64,000 bases of DNA, from positions 26,045 to 90,044 of IMG/VR virus record IMGVR_UViG_3300044818_000015. The stretch is one strand, 5' to 3'. The translations under genes were made by a program, and so were the position numbers. This document shows positions 7,005 through 19,300 of this stretch, piece after piece (the first letter of the stretch is position 1; each line of letters opens with the position of its first letter). The notes below the pieces were generated by a model, which was given only the letters and a program-made list of their open reading frames with translations, made no database searches and was not told where the DNA came from. The DNA comes from a virus.

Positions 7005-7322
7005 ACTGCGTCCGGCGAGCGCTTCCGCAATAGCTGAGAATGGGTATGGCCGCCTAGTCCTGGCCTCGCGAACCTGGATGAACGTAGGAGTCCTTGACCT
7101 GCTGGCGGCCAGCTTGAGTCAAACCCGATAGCGCCTAAAACGCCTTGTGTAAAGAGATTCGTGGTTTGCTTTACACAATGGGCCTGCGTCCGGCGAGCGC
7201 TATCGTTGGGGCATCTCAAAACGCGCCCGAAGAAGAAAAAGCCTGATTTGTCTCTTTTTGGGTGCGCTGGGAAGGCCCAGGTTGAATTGCTGGAGGGATA
7301 GGAGGGGTAAGAGTGCGGGAGT
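7005..7322. repeat. Non-coding gap with 18-bp direct repeats and a hairpin
   Basis: CTGCGTCCGGCGAGCGCT is present identically at 7006-7023 and 7184-7201. Between them is a perfect 10-bp inverted repeat, TTGTGTAAAG at 7145-7154 and CTTTACACAA at 7169-7178. The second direct repeat is part of a leftward copy of the two-box element (boxes at 7187-7195 and 7221-7232). Two genes converge on this gap. The hairpin is AT-rich without a T-run, so it resembles an operator more than a terminator. No gene seen here. Confidence 0.55.
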
Positions 7323-10300
7323 TTATTGCCCTGAAAGCCGATTCATCTGCTCGATAACTTCCTGTTGCTGATTCAGCGGGAGCTTCGGCCAGGCGGTCCT
7401 GATCTTCTTGTTAAGAATGGGAGTGAACAGGATACGTTCCTCGGGCGTGGTAATGTCCATGATGTCGAGCGCCGACATCATGTCGAGGGACTCGAAGCCC
7501 GCGACATTCTTCGGCACCTTGGCGCGCTTGAGGGCTAGCTTCACGTCATTTGGCGAGATCACGCCCGCGGCAATCTGCTTGCCGATCAGCTCGTTGGCTT
7601 CGTCGATCTTGTCGTCGCGCACCAGGCTGGTGATCTGGTTCTTCACCTTCACGCGGTCGGCATTGGCCGCGCTCGATCGCTGCCGCGCCAGGAACTCCGC
7701 ATGGTTGAGGGCGTCCCCAGGCCGGCTGAATAACTGCGGCGTTGCCAGATCCACAGCCATACGCAGCCAGTGATTCGCGGGGTCGTCGCCGTGCGGCATC
7801 AGGCCCTTGGTCAGCCCGGTCGCTTCGCCGACGTTCTCGAGGAAGCCGTTCATGGTGACAAGTGGCGCCAGGGCATGCGCCTTCGCCCAGCCAGCCATTC
7901 CCGGCTTCTGCGTTTCTACCGCTTTCATAAGTTGCGGGTTAAACTTGCCGCGATCGTCGCGCCAGCCGGTGACGTATGGCTCGGTTCCGCTGAGGCCCAC
8001 CCAGGCCGCACTGAACGGAGGGCCGAGGAGCGGATGCGCCGCAGCGTTAAAGGCGCCGGCGACGGCCGCGTCCATCAACTGGTCCGTGCTGCCGCCGGCC
8101 TTGTAGGCGTCGAAGGCTCCGGAGATGCCGAGAGCGCGCGCGCCGCGCTTCACGAGCGGCGAGAAGAAGCCGATATCGATGTAGGCGTCTCCATTCGACG
8201 GCGGGCCCCACAACTGTTGGGCCAGCCAGGTGGCACGCTGCTTATCGGTCAGACGCACGGCCAGGAGCTTCGAGTGCGGATCTTTCCATGGCGGGTCCCC
8301 GCGCATCGCTTCGTGCATGGCGATCCACAGGGCGATCAGTCCCACCGCTCCGCCGGTTATTGCCTGCAGGGCACGCAGGCCTGCGCCGCCCTTGGGCATC
8401 GGTCCGCGGCCGGTCCAGGCGTTGACGCCATTCCGCGCCATGGTCGAGCCCGCGGTGTAGAACGGGCTCCAGCCGCTTTCCTTCGCAGCGCGCTCGATGC
8501 TGCCCTGCAGGGCGCGGGTGTAGTTGCCGAGTTGGTTGACCACCAGATACAGGTCTTTCGTCGTCGCTTGCGGGTACAGTGCTTTAGCGGCGCGATACAT
8601 CACCAGCCGCGCACGAATGTCGATCCCCTTGGGACCATACAGGAACGGGCCGAAGCCGAGGCTCGCCTCAACATCCCGCTTCGCTGGTCCCGGCTGCCGT
8701 AGAACCATCGCGGCAAAGTCTTCCGCCGTCTCACGCAAAGCCCGCTTAATTTCGCCGCCGAGGGTTGGCTCGACGTCCGCACCCATTTGCGCGGCGTATT
8801 CCCGGCTCTTCTTGAACCAAGACGAGGCCATCGAGCCATATTTCTCTGGCACCACCCCGAGCTTCGCCATGTCGATGATGTCCTGGACGCTCTCCTCGGT
8901 GGTCGGATTGGTGTTGATCAAATGGAAGATGGCCGCCGCCCGCTTGGTGAATGGGTTGCCGCCTGCGATCTTGCCGGCGAGACTCGTCCCAAGGAACGGG
9001 GTATTCGCCACCAGGGTGCCGATAAGGTTCGCCGAGTGGATCACCGCATCGAGCGGTCCGGCCAGCGTGAACTGAGTGATCTTGCCGATGAGACTCGCGG
9101 GGTCCGACAAGTTGAGGTTGTTCTTGTCGAGAATCGGCCGCAGCTCCTCTTCGAGCCACGCCGCGGTAACCATGTGCTGCGCCGGCACAAATACGGATCC
9201 CTGTCCTGGCGTCACAATCTGGCGGTCCGGCTTAACCTCGACCTTCACGGCCTTGTAATCTTTGCTGCGGATCGCGATCGAGTCCGGCAGGGATTCGCCG
9301 CGGCCCAACTTCCGGCCGAGCTTGTTGTCTTCGAGCGCCTGGATCAGCGCCCCCTTATTGTTGGCGCGGAACGCCTGGCGCAGCCGGTCGGCCAGTGCCT
9401 CCATGCCGGCGTCGTAGAATTCTCCATGGCCGGTGGCGAAATAGTTGGCGATGTTGGGAGGCTTGCGATACGGGACCGCGCGCCCCCAGCGGCCCTTGGC
9501 GTTCGGTTGCTCTTCATCCAGGCGGACCAGCGGGTAATAGGTGTCAAGCGGCCCAAGGGCGTTTGAAAGCACGCCTTCGTTCTCTTCGTGATTCTCCCGT
9601 ACCGCATCCTCCACCAGCGTTTTGTAGACCTTCAGGCCGCCGGCGAATCCAGCGTGTTGGGTGATGTCCTGGTACTCGGTCTCGGGCATCATCCGCGCCA
9701 CGCGCGCCGCCGCCCGCTCGAAGGTGTCCACCAGAAACGCACGCAGGCCGTCCATGTCGCCGCGCTCGAGGAGCGCCGCGGCCGTCAGCGCCGGGCTCTG
9801 GATCGGCACGCCGATACTCTCCTCATGAATCGCCTGGAGGGCGTGCATGACGCTTGCGAGGAATGCCGGCAGGTCATCGTTGGTCGATTGCGCCGCGCCT
9901 TCGGCCATGTTGTCCCAGCGTCCGCGCAGGCCGCGCAGCCGCGATTCGATCAGCGATCGCCGGAAATTGAGCCAGCTCGGCCCGTTCTTCCCTAGTGCCG
10001 CTTCGACTCGTGGCGCCGCAGCCCGCATGAGCGCCACAGTTTGCGCGCGCGACGTCGCGGTCTGTACCGCTGCCGCGTGGGCGGGATGGCTTACCTTTTC
10101 AAGCTGGGAGAGGTTGCGGACGAGCTTGTTTTTGAGCGCGCCGGTCTTCGACTGGTAGCTGGCTGGTTCGTTTAGGGCTTTGCGGCGCCGGGCAAAGGCC
10201 GGTCCGTCTTGTAGAAGAAGTGCGGCTTGTCCTCGGGATCCTCCGGCGGCATGATTTCCTCCATGGCTTCCGCGAGAGCTTTGGGGCCCTGTCTCGCCGC

Positions 10301-13300
10301 TGTCAGCCCCTTGCGGTAATTCGCCTTGAGGCGTTCCAGATCTTCGTTCTGTTTCGGCGTTAATTCCGGCACGTAGCACCGCCTCTTTCATCATGGGAGC
10401 AAGGTTTGTGATGGCTTGCTCGACTGCTTTGGCTCCATGCTGCTTGGTGAGCAACGTGAAGTAGTGCGTCCCTAACTCTACCGCTTGCGGGCGGGTAAGT
10501 CCCAGTTCTTCGTACTGGCCGCCCACCAGGTGCGTACCGATTTCGGCGGCGATCTCGTTTTCGGGGTATCCCTTGAGACGCAGTTGCACCGCTGCGTCTT
10601 GCGCGAACGGGTGATCGAGTAATTCCTGCTCGTGCTCGCCGAGGTGCCCCTCTAGCTGGTCGATACTGAGGTGCCACTTCTCATGGCGCAAGGTGGCCGC
10701 GGCGCGCTGCAGGCCCGCGCTTCCGTTGACCAGCAACACGGATTGCTCGTTAGCCCCTGCTTTTTCGAGAGCGAGCGCCAGCGCCGGATGGGTCGGCATC
10801 AGCGCTTTCACCGCCCTGACGACGTGGCGCGGGTGCAGGCGCATGCCATCGAGCGCCGGATCTCCCCAGACTTGGCCGATCGCGGTTACGTTGGCCTGGT
10901 TCGTGATCAGCTTACCGGGCTGTACGGTGATCCGCAGTGCGCCCGGGTCCGAGGTTTCGCCGTCCGGCGTGCGGGCGAACAGCGGCTGTCCCTGCATCAC
11001 CGAATCCACCATGGCAGGCGTGATGTCGATCGAGTGCAACGGCTGCAGCGCGCCTGGATTATCGGTGGCTACCCTCGCGACGAAGGCCTCAGCCTGTGCG
11101 CGGGTTTCAAATTCCCTTACGGGTTCGGACAGAGTATCTTGGCTATCCAGAACGGAGAACATCTGGCCGGCTGCTCCGCCGTCCTGCTCGTCGATAAATA
11201 GGTCGCCGGCGATTGACGGTTTATTTATCTGCGTCGTCCCTACCTTCGCGTCCCATTTTTTCCCGTACTTCTTGGCGTAGTCGACCAGTATCTTGTCGTA
11301 GAAGCCCTTCATCCCCTCGCCGCCGACTTTCAGGTCCAGGCCGGTGAAGGTTCTGGCGGCAGGGTCGCCAAAGTCCGACTTTTCACCCTCGCCCGCTACG
11401 ATCCTTTGCGCCATCTCCTTGCCGACGATATCTTCGAGCCCTTCCGCCGTGACAGGTCCAGTGCGGCCGGTGTCGTAAATTGTCTCTCCGCCCTTGGCAT
11501 CGACTGTAAGATCAAACGTCCCTCCTTTGGCTGGTTTTGCCCAAATGGATTCAAGTTGCTGGCTCAGGTCGTACCGGTCCGCATGCGTCTCGCCGGTGTC
11601 CCAGGCCAGCCTGTCGTAGCCGTTTTCCGCCGCATAGCGCAGCATCCGCTTGAAGGCGAGCTCGTGCCAGGTCTTGGCGAATGGTGCGGGAGGGACGCCG
11701 CTATCATTCTTGTGCACGGTGGACAGGGTGTTCGCCTTATCGATCCACTCCTCGCCGAAGTGCTCGCGGAGAGCTTCGAGCCGTTTCGCCTTACTCGCCT
11801 GCGCGGCTTTACTTGCCTGTGCGTTGGTGTCGCCCGGCCTTTCGAAAAGCCATCCGAAAGTGTAAGGGGATAGGCCGAGGTCAACGCTGTTGAGATACGC
11901 CTCTGCTTGATTGCGCAGCGCGTCCCACTGGCCTCCCTGGTAGCCCTTCTTCTTTCCTTCCTGGTGCCAGTCGCTCTGAAGTTCGTAGACGTGCAGGATC
12001 TTCTCAGGTGGGGTGTAAGGCGTTCCGTCGGCGCTGGTCCAGCGATCGCCGAAACGGACGTGCGCGAGGACGTTGGGCTCGCTCCAGTGGGAGGAGCGGT
12101 AAGTGCCCGCGGTCTGCCGGGTACGCTCCATCCCGTTGGCGTCGGTGTAAGTTTCGCTCTTCGCGCCGGGCAGTGTCAGTAGCAGCTCGCGGTAGTTCTC
12201 GCCGCCCGGGGTGACGTAGCCGCCGTACTTGGCTACAGATTCCCTGGCGGGGCCCTGGTCAAGGTCAATCTCGATGCGCTCTGCTTCGACGGCATCCTTG
12301 GCCGCAGCAATAGAGTCAAACTCGCCGAGCGAGCCATGGGTGCTCGTAAGGCTGAAGCCGTCGTATCCTTTATTGGGCGTGATAGTGTAGCGGCCTTCCG
12401 GCGTGTCGGCGATCCAGTCGGGAAGCTCTTCCTTCCACGCCGTAGGCTCGAGCTCGGCGCCTCCGCCCTTGACCACTTCCTCGACCTGCACCTCGTTCGC
12501 CTTCACGAACGCGAGCACCTGCTCCCGGGTCACCGGCCCCTTGCGCTCTTCGAGCCAGGTATCGAGTCCGGTCCATTTCAGCTCATCGGCCTTCACTCCA
12601 CTCTGCGGGTTGCGCAGCATGGCCAGCAGTTGACCTGGCACGGCCGGTCCTTTCATCTTGGCCGCGATCGCGCGCTCGAGCTGGGAATAGAAGCCCGGGG
12701 TTTTGCGGGAGTACTGCGGTGTGTCCTTGAAACGCTCGGCCTGCTCTGCGTGAAAGGCCTTCCATGCCGCCGCGTCCGCCTCATAGAATGCCTGAGCGGC
12801 TGCGGTGGAATCGTCGTCAAAGGGGCGGTCCGCTTGACTCTTCTGGAATGCCTGGAAGGCGCGGTCTCTCTCCTTCACGAACTCGTCGACGCGCCGGTGC
12901 TGCGCGTTGTTAAACTCCGCCCGGCTCGCTATTACCTTTTCGGCACGTTGCTGGCCGGTCTGTGCCGCCGCCGGCGAAAGCTCGGCCAGCGATTGCTCCA
13001 GCCGTTTGACGGCCGCAGCAGCCGCGGCGCGCTCGCCCGGTATGGTGGCGCGCTCCATGAGTGCCTTCGCCGAGCGTAATTGATCGGTTAGCCTGGCGCG
13101 GGGGTCCTGGAGCACGCGCGAGTACTGCGGCTTGTCCGCTGCCTTCGGCTGGCGCGAGAAGAGCGGCGCCTGCTCCGGCTCCTGGCCCTGGTCGCCGAAC
13201 AGGCTATCGCTGCCGCGGTCTTTCGCCGGCTTCAGCTTGGCGGGCCTGGCCGCCATACCGGATTTGACCTGCGCCGTCAGTTGCGCGCCGAGTAGCCGGT

Positions 13301-16300
13301 CCGCGGCCGATTGCGTCTCTGCTTGCGAGCTCGCTTCCGCCACGCGGTCCACCAGCGAGGCCTGGCCGGCGATTTCGTGCGCCTTCGCCCTGGCACGCTC
13401 CAAGGTCGGATAGATCGTAACCGTGGGCAGGGTCTGCTCGGCATCGAGGTCGCGCAGCGTGACCGCGTATCCGTTCGGATGCCTGGTGACCACGGACTCG
13501 AGGCCGTCTTCGTGGTTGGTATAGCGCGCCAACACTTCGGGCGCCTGGCGCGAGAACTGCGGCGCATCGGGCGGCGCCTCGTCCGGCTTCACCGGATAGG
13601 CTTCGAGAATGCGATCGAGGATCGCCCCTGTCGTGTTGGGCCCGTCCCCGTCGTACTTCCTGGGGATGTAATACACCGGCGTGATGCCCTTTTCGGAGAG
13701 AGCGCCAAGGGTCAACAGATTGCGGGCGACGTCCTGGTTTGGCGGGAATAGCTGAATTACCTGGATCCGTCCAATGATCCCGCGGCGTACCTGGGTGTTG
13801 CCTTCGAGGGTGTAAGTCAGGTTGTTGCGCAGCACGTCGTCATGGAGCTGCTTGGCGTCGACGGTGCTCTTGCCGCCCGAAATGCGATCGAGCAAGGCGC
13901 GAATCCGCGATTCGGGAATGTCGATACCGACCACGCGCTCGGCAGTCTTCGAGTCCGCGGTGGTGTAGATGCTGTTGCGGATGAAGGCTGCATCGCGGAT
14001 CGGATTCCAGAAGCGCATCACTTCGCCGCCAATCAGGTGGTGATGGGTGGTGGTGTGAGTCGGCGCCGCGTCGTAGCGCTCCTTCCAAATATCCTTGGCC
14101 CATTGCTGGGGATCCTTGGCGATGGCTTCCGCCGCGGCCAGCGGCGCCCGCTGCGCCTCCACTTCCTTGGTGCTGGCGTCAACCCGCTTGCGCTGCCAGC
14201 TATCCGCCGGCATCTCGTACGCCTTAGCCTTGGCAAGGGCAGTCTTCGCCCGTTCCAGTGCTTCCTCCCGCCGGGTGCGCGCGAAGTACTCGAAGTCCGG
14301 CGCCGCCGCCTCATCCGCGCGGCCTTGCGCATAGCTTAGATCGGATTCCGCGTCGCGCACCCTCGAGGTGCGGTTGTTGTCTTCGTCCCGCTTCAGTTGA
14401 GCCTGGTCGCGCTCGAGGTCCCGCTCCGCGCCCTTCAGCGCGTCCTGTGCCTTGCTCAATTCCTCCTTCGCCCAGGTGTCCACTTCCTTGAGGCCCTTGC
14501 CGCGCAGCTCCGCCTGCGTGACCTTGAGCCAGCGTCCGCGTTCCGGCTTGGCGGTGTAAGACGACGGTTCGACGTTTCCGTCCGCGTGCACGGTCGGCGG
14601 GGCGTCGATCACCAGATAGAGCACGCCCTTCTCGTTGCGCGCGATCGCCGCATGCCGCTTCTCGTGCTGCAGGAGGCGCTCGTCCAACTCCTCGGGCGAC
14701 ACGCGCTCCGTTTTGTTCTTGGCGTCAACGGGATAGTAGTAAGTCTCCGCGCCGGTCTTCGGATCTTTGGCGAGTAATCGCTGTTCCTTTACTTCGATCT
14801 CATCGCCCGGCAGGGTTTTGACGCCGGTATCGAGCGTGCCCGCGGCGATCGCCTGCTCAACGGCCGCATTAAAGATGTTGAAGAAATAGCGATACGTCGC
14901 GTTTTGAATGTCCGGATCGAGCGCCATCAGCCGGTTCAGCAGCTTGGTGACGTTCGTCATATCCGCGGGCGGGATTTCGGGCCCGCTCGAGCCGAGCTTG
15001 ATTACTCTGAGATCGGTGAGAACCTGGAGGCCGCTGAGCCCGGTGCCGGGTACGGGTTGGTTGCGGAGGAGTTGGGTATAGAAGGAGTTGGTCGCGGCGC
15101 GGCCCTGCTCCGTCTCAATGTTGGCGTTCTCGCCCATGGCGGAGCCCGCCGCGGCGTTCTTCTGGCCTTTGGTCAACGCGCCGAGCGAACCCAGGCGCCG
15201 CTGAATGGTCGAAACGAACCGTTGCTCGCCCGCCAGGTCGGAAATCAGGAAGACGTACTCGGGCGGCTGCTTCTGGTTGGTGCGGTGGGTGCGGCCCAGC
15301 ATCTGCTGCGCCTTGTCCGCGGACCAGCCCGTCTGCAGGGTGATGTGATAGCGCTTTTGCTGGTTGGCGACGTCGTTGCCGGCGTGCAGCGAGATTCCGG
15401 TACCGCCCGCCGAGGAGAGCACCGCTACCCGCTTCTTGCCGCCTTGGAAGGCGCGCATCTCGAAGAGGTTGATTTCTTTCTTCGAGGCCTTGGGGTCGCC
15501 GCGTGGTACGAACTTGCCGATGGAGCGGTCATACTTCTCTTTGCGTCCTGTGATCTCCGCGACGTGCTTGTCTCCGCCCAGGCTGTTGATCAGGATGTCG
15601 AGCGGATTCTCTGGCATGTGCAGATCGCGGTTGAGCTTCGCAATCAGCGCATCCCGGGCTTCGACGGCCGCCGGATTGACAACCGGGATCTTACGGCCCT
15701 GCTCATCGTTCCGGTAAACCGGCACTTTGATGGGGTTGCCGCTCGAGTCTACGTCGTCGGCATACTGCTGGGTCGGGTAACTCGTGAGGACCATGTTGAC
15801 CAGGGCTTCCTTCGGCCCGAAGTCATACTCCGGTAAATCGTCCGGATCCTCGTCCTCGTCGCGCTGCTTGGCTTTCTCGCGATTCTGCGCCGCCTCGTTG
15901 GTGTTCACCAGCGTGATCACTACCGACTTACCCTCGGCCAGCGCCTTATTGGCGAGCTCTACCGCGGTGGGCGTCTTGAGCGCGGTAATCAGTAGACCGA
16001 AGAAGCGCTGCTGTGCGCCGCCGAACGCGGACATGAAGTTGCCGCGCTGCTGCCGGCCGCCATTGGTCGTATTGGCGATGGTGGCTTCGGCGTGCTGAAT
16101 GACGGAGGCCCAGGCCTGCGTTGCGGTGCGGTACAGGTCTTTCTGTTCCTTGGATAGCTTGTGGGTCTCTGTCTCGTAAGTGACGCCCTTGTAACTCAGC
16201 GTCCGCGCCAGATACTTGCCCTGCGCCTTGAGTGAGCGGGCGATCAGCTCCATCGCGGCAATGCCGCCTGGCCCGATCTGCGACTGGAACTCGCCGAACC

Positions 16301-19300
16301 CTTGCGGGAAGGCTGTCCCTGGCCCCCACTGGCCCAGGCGATCGAGATAGCCGAGGTTGATTACATCGGTCGCGGCCGTCGCCGAGAGAGAGACCGTGCG
16401 CAGCTTCGGCATGCGCGCCAGCAACTCCTTGGCCGCTACGCCCCTCTGGCTTTCCGAGCCGCCTTGGGCGGCGACGGCCGATTTGAGATTGTGCGACTCG
16501 TCCCATAGGATGTACGCGCCTTCGCCGTCGTCATCGCCGCGTAGATACGCCTCCATCTGGTCGATGCGGCGCTGCCCGGTCTTATTCTTGCCGGTGAGCA
16601 GGGCATAGGTCGAGAACAATACGCCGTCGTGCTCGATCTTCTTGCCGTAGCCGAACTTACTGAACGCCTGCACGGCGGGGTTCTCGCCCATCACGTTCTT
16701 GCCGTCCTCGATGGAGATTCCGCGCGTCAAGGCGTCCGCGCCGATGTTGCGGAAGTCGTGAATGGCCGCGTCCATCAGGTCCCACTTCTCGGAGACCCAG
16801 ATCAGGCGCTTCCGTCCCTGGAGATAGTTATCCCAGAGGATGCCGGCGGAAATGCGGCCTTTGCCCACACCGGTTCCGTCGCCGATCAGCGCACTGGCAT
16901 AGTGCCCGCCGGGCAGGACGATGGAATTCTGCTGGCCCGCGAACGCGATCGCTTCCATCTGCACGGCGGAGAGGCGGCCGTTTTCAAGGACCGAAGGCGG
17001 CAGGGAGGGCTTGTAGGAGATGGGTGGCGGCTTTACGGTCGCCATCGTGCGGGTTTCGACGATATCGCCGGGATGCGCCGGTCCGGCGATCGAGGGGCGG
17101 TACGGAACGAACGGGCCGTTGTCGGCTTCGGCTTCCGGTTGGGGGACTTCTTCGAGGTTCGGGCCTAGTGTGAGAGTAGACGGTCGTTCGTCATTTGAGT
17201 CCGGAGGACGGCTTTCAGGACGTTCAGCGGCGGGAGTTTCGGGATGTCCCGCAGACTCAGTTCCGGGTTGGACTCCACCAGGTAGTTTATCGCCAGCACC
17301 GGCTTGAACTCCCGCATGCTGACTACCAGATCCTCCAGGCTTTCCGGCAGGTTTGCCCGCTCGGCCAGTTCCTCGGCCGCCCGGGTGTACTCCTGGCGGC
17401 ACTGCATCATCATTGCCAGGATCTGCGCCCAGGCCAGTTCCGGACTTACCGGGCCGAGGGCCATTACCGCCTCGCGGGACAGGCTCGATTTGCGGGCGAT
17501 CGGCTGCGACATCTCTAAGAAGATTGTACGCCTCCTCAAGCGTCTCAACATTTCCCTGGAGCACGGAGTCCCAGGTTTTCACCGCGCCGGGCTTCACCTG
17601 CGAGGGCGTGGCCCCGTTCTTGTCGATGACAATGATCCGCGTCGAGAACGTGGTGCCGTACTTCTGGTATTCCTTGCCGGCGATCCGGATGTTGGCGCGC
17701 ACGTTGTACTGCGCCGCAATCCGCTCGAACCATTTGCCCGAGGGTCCGGTGGTGAGGTTGGCGCCGCCGTTGGTGTCGTCGGCGCGTCCGCCGCCCAGGA
17801 TCACCACCAGCCGGCCGTTCGGGAGGAGACGCTGGAGCGCCTGGTCTACGTGGTTCAGCCCATAGATCGCGCGGTTTGTGGCTTCGTGCGATTTGATGGC
17901 GCTCGCCGAGAACGGCGGATTCATCAGCACCACGGTCGGACGGATGGCCGGATCGAGCAGCGCGTTGATCAGCTCGCCGTCGTGCGCGGTCGGCTTATTG
18001 AAGCCGATCAGCTCCATCATTTGGGCGCGGCGCTCGGAGACCTCGTTGACGTGGACTTCGGCGCCAATGGCCTTCGGCCAGATAGCAATCCCGCCATTGC
18101 CGGCGGAGGGTTCGAGTACGACGTCAGTAGGAAGGATGCCGCCAACTCGGGCCACTACATAGGATTCGGTTGGGGGCGTCGAGAATTGCTGGTTGGCCAG
18201 TTGTTCATCGGTCCGGACGCTCTGCGTGGTGACGCGCCCCAGCAGCTCGCGCAGATCTTTCAACGCGGCGATGGGGTCCATTTCCATCAGCGCCTTGCCG
18301 CGTTCGAGCAGCAGCTTGTTGATGCCGGCTTCCATGGCATCGAAGGCGTCTTTCGGGGTCCAGTCGCCCGAGGCGCGGGATCCGCCCAGGTGGAGCTCCG
18401 CCAGCTTATTGAACTCGACGACGTTGCCGAGCGAGCCGCCGGATTTCAGCTTGTCGTAGACGGCATCGATGAGCGCTTGCGCGGGATGCGCCGCGGGCTC
18501 AGGCTCAGGCGCGCTCGTCGACACGCCATTAATCTTGCGGATATCCGCCGGTTTGATGTAGACGGAGCGGGCCGGCTTGTCGGTGGCCGGGATGCGTACT
18601 TCAATCTCGCCGCTACTGCCGTAGATCGCGACGACATTACCCTTGTGGATGCCCTGCGGGGAATCGAAGACCACAACATCGCCCTTGTTGACGACGGGCA
18701 TCGGCTTGTCGGCTTGTACTGGTTGCTGATCGCCGGACGCGGGTTTCTCGGCCGGGGGCTTCATGGGCTCCACGGTCTTGCCGTTAATCTTCGCCACGGC
18801 GACGGCGAGACGGTGCACCTGGCGCAGCGCGTCTTCCGGAGTCTGGCCGGTTTTCTTGGCGTACCACTGGATCACCGGGCCGACGTCCTCGTTCATGCGG
18901 GCGAGCCAGGCGGCTTCGTCGGTCACGCCATCGAGCATGTGCTCGGCGCCGACCGTGGCCAGATCGATGCGCGCCTGCTTGATACGCGGATCGGGCGGGG
19001 TGGTTCCGTTGGCGCCTTCGGTGCGCGAGTATTGCGGCTTGTCGGGCTTAGAATTGACTTCGCCATCTTCGGGCGCGATATTGGAATCAGGTGCACCACT
19101 GTTCGGCGAAGGAGTTTCGCCGCTCCCTTTGCGGGGGGTTCCGGGAACACTCGTAGTCCTCCCGGAAGGCAGAGGAACTTGACCGCTGGTTCCCGGGGGA
19201 GTCGGTCCGGGACCTTTCGGGGCTTCACCAACGCGGATTCTGGTGGTGAGGGCCGGCGGTTCATCTTCATATACGGTAAGCAGCCATTTCTTCGCTTTCC

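Noticed and set aside
7145-7178. Hairpin as an intrinsic terminator for the giant gene
   Set aside because: The stem is AT-rich and no T-run follows on either strand, so it was described as a palindrome only.
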